Shown piece by piece: positions 46,601 through 56,060 of a DNA stretch of 64,000 nt. The notes under the pieces were generated by a model, which made no database searches, was not told the DNA's origin, and saw only the letters and a program-made list of their open reading frames with translations. The stretch comes from Colius striatus (Eukaryota > Chordata > Aves > Coliiformes > Coliidae): contig NC_084774.1 in assembly GCF_028858725.1 (NCBI RefSeq), positions 9,894,001 through 9,958,000 of the forward strand, written 5' to 3'. How positions within the stretch are numbered: the stretch's first letter is position 1; every line of letters begins with the position of its first letter. Both the position numbers and the translations under genes were made by a program.

Positions 46601-49600
46601 GGGAGGCTCAGGGCTGGCAGAGGAGCCCACGCACCGTGGTGGATGATGAAGTGGTCCATCAGCTTCTGCATCAGGCGGATGCCGGTCTCCCTGTCCGGCG
46701 CTTCCTTGCGGTCGATGAGCCAGTCCGTGAGCTCCTTGGCCACGAAGCAGTTGGGGTACGTGCGGAGGTGGTACCGTCTGTCCTTAATGAGCTTCCCATC
46801 GTGGAGGCGAAGCCTGCAGAGAAAGATGCACTGAGCTGCTCTGACAAGGGACTTTGGGTCTCATAGGCCAGCATCATAGAATAGTTTTGGTTGGAAAAGC
46901 CCTTGAAGCTGCTGCAGTCCCAGCCCTGCCCTCACCCTGCCCAGCCCAGCACTGACCCACAGCCCTCAGCACCTCAGCTCCACGGCTTTGGGATCCCTGC
47001 AGGGCTGGGCACTCCCCCAGCTCCCTGGGCAGCCTGGCACAGGGGTTGACACCCCTCTCAGGGAACCAGTTCTGCCTCAGCTCCAGCCTCAGCCTCCCCT
47101 GGGGCAACTTGAGCCCAGTTCCTCTTGTCCCATTGCTTGTTATTTTGGAGAAGATACTGACCCTCACCTCATTCCAGCCTCCTGTCAGGGAGTGTCAGAG
47201 TGCTCCTGTCTCCCCTCAGCCTCCTCTTCTCCAGGCTCAACACCCCCATTCCCTCAGCCCCTCCCCAGCACCCTTGTGCTCCAGCCCCTTCCCCAGCTCC
47301 CCTGCCTGGCTCTGGCCACGCTGCAGCCCCTCAGTGTCTATTTTGTAGTGAGGGGTTCAAATTGAACACAGAATTTGAGGTGTAGCCTCACCAATGCCCA
47401 TCACAGGGCTCGAGAAACCTAGAGAAACCATTGATGAGTTGGAACTTCTGGCAAGCACACAGTGACTTCTAAGTCCAGCCCAATCCCTTGGCTTTAGACT
47501 TGGGGTAGAAGCAGGAATGGGAGCACTCATTTCTTCCAAGAGGATCCCATGCACTTCTTACTAATCCATGTAGCCATTACTCCACAGTTTCACTGGACAG
47601 CAGGCCTAATGTTTACTGGTTCAAACTGGGACAGAGTTTACCTAAAAGTATCTTGAAAACCCCAACATTATGGACAGTCTGTGACTGCAACAGAAAGGTA
47701 CATGTGGGTGATGGGTACTCAGGTGAGCATGGCTTTGACTTTTAAAAGGACCTTAACAACTGAGCAAAGCCACAAGGCACAGAGATCTTCTGTGTTCAAG
47801 CCAAAGCCAACCCAACTTGGCAGGAGATCTGTTCAGGAGCCAAACTTTTGCCCTGTAGACATGACTGTTCCCAAAATTCTAACCCTGGAAAATACCCAGG
47901 GACTGCAACAGACTGAGAGGAGAGATGTTAATTAAACATCTCCTCCAGGTTGTTTCTGACTTCAAACCATTTCAATTCCCAGTTTTGCCCCAGGCCAGTG
48001 TATTTTACAAAGGCATTAATCACTGCAGCCTCTCTGTGTTTCATGCCTCAAGTTCTGTTCTTTTTGAAGAAGTTTTACTAAAACACAGCATGTTGGACAA
48101 CAGTCTCAGGCACAAGTAGTTTTTCATCCCCTCACATTCAGGTTATAATGGATTCTCCTATGTTACAGGATTTACTAACACTGGGGGCTCAGAAGCCTTA
48201 AGAGAAAACCTTTTGTTGGGTGAAGAACTAGCAATTGATTGCTGAGATTAATACTGAGGCTACCATGAGCCAACATCAATTCCTAGCAGGTGTTTTCTGA
48301 TCTTCTTGGTAACTAAAATACTACAACCAAAGATTCATGCAGAACCAGCTCCTGGCATTGCTTTTGACAGGCCTCCTTTAAATCCTGAGCTCTACAGAGT
48401 TAGTACTTTATACTCTCTTTAGCTGGAAGGCTCGTTCCCACCAGTGACCAGCAGCCATTCTGCACACAACTTTTACCTGAAGAGAACAGTTCACAGACAA
48501 CTACCTGCTATTTTTAGAGCTTTTAGCTTTTTCCTTCCCTTATTTCATGGTCCCATGTCAAAATGCAATCAGACCCAGGCAGCAGCAACTGCAAATAGAG
48601 AGGCTTCCCAACCCAGCATCCCTCTGCTATGGGGGAAGACAAACAGTCACTTTGTTATATGTTTTCTTTCCTTCATAATCAGCAAGATGCCACTCCAGAG
48701 GCATGTTTGGGAGAGATAAGAAGTGTACTAAGAGTATTCCATTGCTATCAAGAGTCTGCAGGAGCCTATAAAAGACTATATATACACAGACACACATCAC
48801 TCATGATATCACACAGACCATAATCACACAAGGGCTGAGAAGAAACTGAGTGGGAGACTTCTGTTTCCCCTAAAGGTCTCCTTTTTTAATCACTTTTCAC
48901 TATAGAAAATGCACAAATCTTGAGGGGGGGGAAGGGAAAAAGAGAAAGAAGATTTCCATCAAACAATACTAGTAAATAAAACCCCCAAAAACAAGAGCAA
49001 GAGAAGTCCAGCACACATAAACCCCTCAAAGCCTCTTATTCTGACACTGTTCTGTTAGGACAGTTGCCAGGGCAGGAGTTAAGTGGTGCTGAAGCAACTC
49101 TGGAGCAGCAGCATCCTGGACCCCCCGTGGGCTGTTTTAGGTTTGTGACACTTGTCCTCTTGCCTGCAGCTCCAGGGTACCAGAAGATACACCACTGGAG
49201 TGTCCTTGGGGTCTTTCCACTTTCCTCTTGTTTACCATTTCCCATCAAGGAGACAAGTTGTCCTTCAGACACAGAAGGACGTGCAGCAGCAACTGTGCCT
49301 TTGAGCAGCTCAGCTGACACCCTCTGTAAACCAGCCCATGTAAAAACAAACCCTGTGAGCTTATGAGTGGTTTGTGCTTCCAGAGAAGAAGTTTGAAGGA
49401 AGGCTGTATAATGCAATACCATGAGTTTCCTAAGTGCCAAAGCTTACCCCATGTACACTTTGCACCTTCAAAGGAGGAAAAGAAGAAAGAGAAAGAATAA
49501 TGCAAGGTTAAAATACTTGCTGGAACATGAGAACAGGCTGTTATGAGCCACTCCTGGCTTGGCAGTCAGTGCTCTGCTTTCACATGCACTGGCTTTCAAT

Positions 49601-52600
49601 AGATTGCCTCAGGTAATCAAATTGGTTCTTTGTCAAGGTCACCACAAAGACATCATTATTCATCCCATGTAACCTTGTAGAAAGGGAGATCTGCAGCAGT
49701 GTAAACAGAAGTGGGGAGGGGGGGAAATCCCAACACATAAACCTCTCAGGAATCAGGAGTTTAAGTCACTGTAACAGCTTCCTTGTTCCTCTGGCAGAGC
49801 AGCATTTGCCCAGCAGTGTTACAGATGTCCACTGCTGGAGAGCAACCCAAGGAACTCCTCTTGATTACTTCTGGTCACGTTTAACACAGCTTCAGAAGAG
49901 AGTCTGAATCCAGGCATTTGCTGAAGGAAAGGGCTTACCTGTGCTGGAAAAGCTGCTGCTTCTACTGTGTGGTAGTTGCACAGTAGTTGTATCTCTAGTA
50001 GTGGTTGTATCCCTAAAGTGGGAGCCCTTCTGCACCAACAGCTCTCACGTGCCTTCAGGGAGTGGGAATGTCTCCCTGGGATGCTCCCCATCACCTCCTA
50101 CACATGTAAACAGACCCTGAGCATCTCAAATGCCAAGGTGGACCTTTCAAGTGTATTAGCTCCAGTTCACATTCCCACAGCAGTTTAAGTACAACCTGGC
50201 AAGATCCATCACCCCAAAGATCTTTTCTATTCCTATCTTTACAGGAACAAAGAAAAATATTAACAACACAAAGACCCCAAACCACAAACAAACCCAATTC
50301 CACCATTCCTCCAGGCTGACATCCCCTCCTCAAGAGATTCCAGTTCACCAGAGAATCCCCTAAAGCTCCTGTGGACCCAAGATGTTTTGGCCAGGAATAG
50401 CTATTTAGGCATGTTCAACTACACACCTTTAAATGAGACACATTTCATTTACAGTGTCTCCATCTGAGCATCCAAGGAACCTTGGGAAAAAACTGGACAG
50501 TGGCTGAAATCACAATTTCCTTCTCCAGAGAGGAAAACCTGGCTTCAACTCTCACTTTTACTGCCTGAGACATAAAGTTACCAAGTCTATTTTACATTTA
50601 AGAGTGATTAATGCAGCTTAGCAGAGTTATTAAGAACAGCTGGTGCACCTGACCATGAGCCTGCACAAGGGCTTGTCTATACTTGAGAAACTCTGATTAC
50701 AGCAGGGTGTGAATTCAAAGAGCAAGTGGCTGTTCCAGAATACCTGTGTGCAGATAAGCCATTTGTTGCAATTAGAAGTGACTAATTGAGCCTCTCTTAC
50801 AGGCTGTCACCCAGGAACACACAACACCCAGTAAAACTAGTGGGATTCTCCTGCAACTTTATGTACTTGAAACAAAAGAAGACTGAGAGTAGGAGATGTG
50901 AGGAAGGAGCCTGAGGCAGCAGCTCTCTCAAACCCACAATCCAGATGCTCTCAACCAGCAGCTCTCAAACTCAAGACCCAAAGCTCCTCTTCCACCTCCA
51001 TGGGCAGCATCCCCAAGGAAGCAAAGGGACCCCAACTGACAGACAGCCCAAAGCACAATGTCCAGTCTCCCCTCAATTCCTCCAGGGTGTGTTTCACTCC
51101 CAGCTACCCCCACGATGCTCATTCCCTCACCCCTCATTCCTGCAGCTATTTCTGGCTGGGAAACATCCTGATCCTGAGCAGACTCATCCCTCTGCCCAAA
51201 CCAAACTCTGAGGGATTTGCAAACTTGCTGGGGAGCCAAAGAACTGTAAAGATGGAGCAAAGGTTTGTTTGTTTAAATACAAAGCAAAGAGGCTGAGCAG
51301 GAAGCAGAGAACAGGGCACAACACATGTTTGAGGTTTTATGTAGGTACAACAGTGCTGTTTGCTGATCTAGGTTTGCAGAATCAGGGCAGGACAAGAGGC
51401 TCCTTTACCTGCTTCTTTGTTCCTTACCTGAGGAAAAGTAAGGGAGCAGAATGAGGATGTTTAGCCCTGTCCCATCTGCTGTTGCCTGAGTCATCATCCA
51501 GCCCCCCTGCCTCAGTTTCCCCATTGCTATCTATTGGGCATCCAGGCCCCAGGAAGACTCAGTCACCAACTCCTTACCTGCCAGGCTGCAAGATCCCCAG
51601 AATACAAGAGGCAAACTTGAGCACTCAGCTTGTTCTGCTCTGCACCATGTAACTCTCCTTTCACCAGGATGAGCTACAGGGGAAAGAGAAGCCCATCTGC
51701 AGGCTGGTGTCCATCTCCTCACCCTCCTCCCCAGGTTTCACAGCAGCTCCTTCCAGTCTTTCTGCACTGAAAACAGGATCCTGACCAAAGCAGAAGGATG
51801 TGACTTCTCTGTGCCAAAGCACCCCTGTCACTGTGAGGGCTGGCTACTCAGGGTCCTGCCCTGGCACTGGCACCCACCACCCAGAAAGCCCAGCTGAAGA
51901 GGACAGCAGTTGTGCTGGATGAAATCCACCCACTCTTCTCCAGGCAACAATGAGCTCCAGCACTCCAAGAGCAGGTCAGGGGCATGAAGCAGTCAGTGCT
52001 GCCCAAAAGCAGATTCATTCTGTGGTGTTTGCAAAACAACTTGTGTCTCCCAGCAGCTGCCAGCTTCCCAGGTGAAAGCTCCCTCCTCTTCTCTTCACTC
52101 CTACCAGCTTCCAACTCGTCCTCTCACCCCTCCCAGCACAGATAACCTGCAGCAGCTTCACCCTGGGGTAGCAAACTGAGCAGGAGCAAGCAGCTCAGGA
52201 TTGCAATATGCTGCAATGTGCTGTCTCTAAAGACTCGCCAACTTTAGGGAGCTTCCTAAGCAGGAGACACAGCAACACTCCAGCTACAGGGGGAAAAAAT
52301 ACAATAGGATAATTGGTGTCCCAAAAACTACAACACATGTTGGGGGTTTTATTCAACTCCTGCCCTGCAAACGGCACAAGGCAGCCACGTCCTTCCCCTT
52401 GCACACACACCTTGATTATTTCATTTCTCTCTGAATACCTGACCCCTTCCTTTGGCCCAGCCTATACAACCCCTTTGAGACTTCAGTCCCTCCAGATGAG
52501 TGCAGTACTAGAAACAGAAATATAAACAAGCCTGCCCAGCCCATGGGATGATAAAAATCAGCACTGTCTCTTGCACCAAGTTCTTGAAACGAGGGAAGTC

Positions 52601-53860
52601 ACTGCTTTTCCCCTATAAGAAAGTTCAGTTGCTTTTCAAAGCCTGACTTACAATGTGCACTGTAAACCCTGCAAGGGCAGAGAGGCTGATGCAGCCTCCC
52701 CCAACAGCATCTCTTCTAGGAAAAGATTTAAATTCTGGGGCTAGGAGAGTGATATTTGTGAAAGACAACAGACTAGAAATGTGCCTGACCACCACTGCAT
52801 GCTTAAAATCCAGCCACTTTGGGCATTGGCTGTGGTTTCAAGGTGGGATTCTGATCTTTAGTTGGTGATTATCACTCCTTGATGCAGCACAAATACAGAG
52901 CTAAGGTTAAAATGACTGAGAATGGCCAACACAGCAGCAGAGAGCTAATTTTAGGAATCTGATGGAAGCACACTTAAGCTCTGGGCTCTCAAGGATGTAT
53001 TTCCTGTTTTCCATCCATATTTCAAACCAAAACAGAACAGCTCCAGATACAAACAAGCAAACTCAGCTCAAGGGCTGGAAAAGCCTCCAGTTGCATGCTG
53101 AGAAGCAAGAGGGGAGTCTGTGATCCCAGGTACACAAGGAACACCTTTTCCCAGCCACACAGGTTTTCTGGCACAGGATGTTTTTCCTTATGAATGCAGG
53201 AATATAAAACCCCACAACTCAGAAGCTGCTCAGGATTTGGGACTAAAACCAGCAGAAGTTCCCAAAAGTGACTTTCAAGTGAGGAAAGATTCTACATATT
53301 GCTGTAGAAAATAATCCAGGTGCATGGCACCCATTGGATGATCTCCCAAATCGCCCCAAACAACCCAAATAGCCCTGGGGATGGTGTCATCCCAGCCAGC
53401 CAGGGACCAGGGACCTCAGGAAGGCTGCTCAATGGCAACACTTCAGGGTCTGCACTTGAGGGAAGATGCAAAGGGAGAAAAAACCTCCTGTTGCTATCTA
53501 AAACCACCTGCAAGTCCTCTGGCACCTGGAAGGGATGGCCAAGAGCTGCACAGAGAGGAGAGGCAGGAGTGAGTAATATGGGAAGCACTTGGTTCATCAC
53601 TGATTTGGTGGGTGAAGGAAGGATCAGTAGATACTGGGGAGGGGGATGCACTGACACCTGGGAGGAAAGAACTTGCCTAAAGATAAACCTTGGAGCCTCT
53701 TGCTAACAGGATACAATCCTGAGCCCCAAAGCACAGCCCTGTCCCAGCCTGGAGAAGGGCCCATCACCTCCTACCTCAGTTGCTCTCCAGCAATCATCAC
53801 CTCTGCTCTGTAGTGCTGCTCCGTGGCTTTCTTCTTCAGGCTGCTGCTCAGGCTCTCCAT
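37552..53860 (-). CDS. DEPTOR-like protein (DEP-DEP-PDZ), complete nine-exon gene
   Basis: DEPTOR binds mTOR and restrains mTORC1 and mTORC2 in the cytoplasm. Nine exons join in phase to 398 codons plus stop (human DEPTOR: 409 residues). Order: short N-terminus 1-29, DEP1 about 29-130, DEP2 about 130-230, linker about 230-322, PDZ 323-398. DEP1 contains TYPNCFVAKELTDWLIDRKE and YRFRKDDGTFP; DEP2 contains RTFLGCEMIDWLVQEGE and NFRRRRRLTELLNE; the PDZ starts IVGDAVGWGFVVRGG. These patterns, and the junction PKS-VLKRPV, are specific to the DEPTOR family. Many positions differ from mammalian DEPTOR, most in DEP2 and the linker, and the neighbour is COL20A1 rather than COL14A1, so I infer a paralogue. 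No established symbol is known to me. It could be the species' only DEPTOR if the other copy is lost; the rest of the genome decides that. Confidence 0.9.
38863..38967 (-). CDS. DEPTOR-like coding exon 8: first half of PDZ
   Basis: 105 nt, phase 0 to 0. It codes IVGDAVGWGFVVRGGRPCHI and QAVDPGGPAAAAGMK. The carboxylate-binding loop is GWGFVV in place of the usual GLGF, as in DEPTOR. Donor AAG|GTACTT. Confidence 0.96.
40391..40461 (-). CDS. DEPTOR-like coding exon 7: linker before the PDZ domain
   Basis: 71 nt, phase 1 to 0. It codes VLKRPVTNEELLSPGAPYIK and KTLT, close to the human segment that leads into the PDZ. Acceptor ctgctctag, donor ACT|GTAAGT. Confidence 0.94.
40778..40918 (-). CDS. 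DEPTOR-like coding exon 6: linker with the altered degron region
   Basis: 141 nt, phase 1 to 1. It codes NKEIKIVSAVRRSSITSL, then NSNPYFSTAPTL and ECNPKS. The stretch that is SSGYFS in human DEPTOR reads SNPYFS here (about residues 276-281). The donor is TCAG|GTCTGG, a weak site, but the protein reads PKSVLKRPV across it as in human DEPTOR. Confidence 0.92.
41287..41472 (-). CDS. DEPTOR-like coding exon 5: end of DEP2 and start of linker
   Basis: 186 nt, phase 1 to 1. It codes VSNRHHFFDSDILYHFWINF, then RRRRRLTELLNE and SPDSPFCLRK. The basic run RRRRR is shared with human DEPTOR. The acceptor is ctctcctag; the cag 9 nt further in would break the phase match. Confidence 0.94.
42090..42268 (-). 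CDS. DEPTOR-like coding exon 4: first part of DEP2
   Basis: 179 nt, phase 2 to 1, the same length and phases as the first DEP1 exon, as expected for duplicated domains. It codes KYQRTFLGCEMIDWLVQEGE and ELGRVLLEHGIIQH. Acceptor cctctgtgccag, donor CACG|GTGAGT. Confidence 0.95.
42530..43022 (+). mobile_element. CR1 LINE, 3' portion
   Basis: Ends 'aaccaaaatgattccacga', the CR1 3' end, and shares most of its last 350 bp with the copies at 46,873 and 55,815. It lies in intron 3 of the DEPTOR-like gene, antisense to it. Confidence 0.85.
43810..43933 (-). CDS. DEPTOR-like coding exon 3: end of DEP1
   Basis: 124 nt, phase 1 to 2. It codes VCDEHSDYKDAKLLYRFRKD and DGTFPPTKDVKVFLRGQSLY before donor GAA|GTATGT. 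Acceptor gctcttttcag. Confidence 0.95.
46635..46813 (-). CDS. DEPTOR-like coding exon 2: first part of DEP1
   Basis: 179 nt, phase 2 to 1. It codes LRLHDGKLIKDRRYHLRTYP and NCFVAKELTDWLIDRKEAPD, then RLMQKLMDHFIIHH. It is the most CpG-rich exon of this gene. Acceptor tttctctgcag, donor CACG|GTGCGT. A CR1 3' end lies about 60 nt upstream. Confidence 0.95.
46814..53774 (-). other. First intron of the DEPTOR-like gene
   Basis: About 7 kb, the longest intron of this gene. It starts (downstream end) with a CR1 copy at 46,873-47,410. I recognise no exon or other repeat in the remainder; long first introns of signalling genes often hold enhancers, but nothing here shows one. Confidence 0.6.
46873..47410 (-). 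mobile_element. CR1 LINE, 3' portion
   Basis: Starts 'catcatagaatagttttggt' (reverse complement of the CR1 3' end) and extends to 'gaggtgtagcctcaccaatg'. It lies in intron 1 of the DEPTOR-like gene, same sense as the gene, about 60 nt from the exon 2 acceptor. Confidence 0.88.
53775..53860 (-). CDS. DEPTOR-like coding exon 1: N-terminus
   Basis: 86 nt, leaves in phase 2. It codes MESLSSSLKKKATEQHYRAE and then VMIAGEQLR, matching the VTGEQLRLRL region just before DEP1 of human DEPTOR. The ATG has G at -3 and G at +4. The frame is open for about 80 codons upstream, to another ATG at 54,109, so a longer N-terminus cannot be excluded; the Pro/Ser/Gly-rich upstream reading does not look like the family. 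Donor GAG|GTAGGA. Confidence 0.8.
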
Positions 53861-55814
53861 GCCAGGCTGGGGGTGGGCAGCAGTGGGGAGATGTGCTTGA
53901 GGCAGGAGGGAGTCCTGGGGGGCTCCACACACCCCATGGGTTGAGGGTTGAGAAGATGCTGACCCCCAGCAGAGTCCCCAGCCCGGCTGGCAAGGTGCAG
54001 GGAGGCAGCCTGGAGCTGCTGGCTCCAGCTCCCCGCCTCTCCTTCCCTCTCTGTAGTCTCTGGAGGAGGAGCTTGCTGCAATCTGATCCTGGCTTTGCTG
54101 GTTTCTCACCTATTTCTCTCCAGCCAGGCTTCAGCTGGGAGAAGGAAAGGTGGCAGGTCTGCTTTTCAGCAGGCTGGGGACAGTGTCCCTCCTGCTTGCT
54201 GTGTGTAGATGACTCCAGCAGGCTCTGGGAATCCATAGGCTGTGGGATGAAGAGTTTGATTAGCAATTAGATGGACAAAACATCTCCCTTCATCCCCTAT
54301 GAAGGGTTCAGGGGACGTGACTTGCCCCTAACCTCTTCCCTAAGGGCTCTTCACCTCTCTCCCAAACAGGCTCCATATGACACCATGGCCAAAACTTGCT
54401 AAAAAGTGGGCTTGAGCCCTTCCTCATTGCAGCAGCCAACACAGAGCTTGGATGGAGAAGCACAGGCTGTAATTAGCAAGAGCTGGCACTGCCAAGTCAG
54501 GGACTCTGCTGGTGCCAAGCTGTTTGGCTCTGTGGTGCTACTAGCTACAGCCTTTATAATCCACCTCCAAGCACTGAGACCTGCCTCAGCTGCTACCACT
54601 CATTTCCAGTACTTGAGATGTTTTCTGCAGGCCAGAGCTGACCTGAGAGTGACAGTGTTCAGCAAAGAAACAGGCAGAGGAACTGGGAGGGGGAGATGGT
54701 TAACTACATCCATCATTATCATCAGCTGCATGTGCAATTATACATCCATTAGAGTGAAAATTAGTGCCTGGCATAGAGCACCAAACCTCAGAAGCACAAA
54801 AGAGAGGTTGGGGGTGGAAACCTACCAAAAGAGAATGTGGAGAAGATGGGGGTGAGTGAAGAAGAGGAAATTGTATCAGCAGAGGAGATTCTGCTTCAAT
54901 TTGAAGCCTCATAAATAATTAGATCATCTTTAGCAGCCATTCATCAGCCTGCAGCTACTTAGCCAACATCCCCATCAGCACAAGCAGACCCTTCCAGGTT
55001 TACATTCCCCCTGCACCATAATATCACTAAATCAAGCTGAGGTTGGCATTTCCAGAGAGCTGGGTGCCTCCTGCTCCAGGGGAGCACACTTGGCAGTCCC
55101 AAAGGAGCAACCCCTCTGGCTGCTGGATGGCCTGGGAACAGGGCAGCTGGAGCTTTGTCAGCCTGGCTGCTGTCCTGGCTCCAGTGGCCCTGGGCTGGCT
55201 GTGCCTCCAGGGTCTTTCTTACCTTTTGTGAGCTCTCACCCAGAAGCCAAGCATCAAAATGCTTTTGTCACAGAGTCCTAAGCAGGTTTCCCAAGAGGTG
55301 GATGCTGAGACATTTCAGAGGGCAGTACAGAGCTCTCCAGGCTGGGGTGCAAAGCCCAGTAACAGCCAGCTGTTGATATGGTCACTGACAAACGCTGCTA
55401 ATTATTGTCAAGTCAGGAGGGGACGGGGCCAGGTGAGTGCACAGGGACAACCCTGCCTGTCCTGGGAGCAGAGACTGGCACAGAGACACACCAGCATCAG
55501 CTGTGTCAGACCAAGCTCCTGGAGACATCCTGAGAGCTGCCCCAGGGCTGCTGGCTGAGCCTGCCCCTGTGCACAAGGGGAGCCTGTGTTCCTGCATGCA
55601 TGGCACGGTGTGAGCAGCAGGACACGGGAGTCAGTGTGCTCCAGGACAGCCTGGATAGAAGGAGCCTTGTTGGTGGAGCCCAGCACTGCTGCTCTCCCCA
55701 CAGCTGGGCTGCAGCAGCTGTTTGACTTGGACAGCAGCACTGTGACTGAGATTTGTTCAGCCTCACCAGCTCCATCTCTCCTGCTCCTGCAGCAGCAGTG
55801 GTGATGCTGGCTGG

Positions 55815-56060
55815 AGGAACTTGTGCCAGGGGAGGTTGAGATTGGAGCTGAGGCAGAACTGTTTCCCTTAGAGGGGTGTCAGCCCCTGTGCCAGGCTGCC
55901 CAGGGAGCTGGGGGAGTGCCCAGCCCTGCAGGGATCCCAAAGCCGTGGGGCTGAGGTGCTGAGGGCCAGGGGTTAGTGCTGGGCTGGGCAGGGTGAGGGC
56001 AGAGGGTGCACTCCAGGAGCTTCAAGGTGTGTTTCAACCAAAGCAATTTTATGATTCTTT
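55815..56060 (+). mobile_element. CR1 LINE, 3' end
   Basis: From 'tgtgccaggggaggttgaga' to 'caattttatgattct'. Very close in sequence to the copies at 42,530, 46,873 and 60,568. Confidence 0.85.

Noticed and set aside
53861-54109. Longer DEPTOR-like N-terminus starting at 54,109
   Set aside because: The frame is open, but the added residues resemble nothing in the family and the ATG at 53,860 has a good context.
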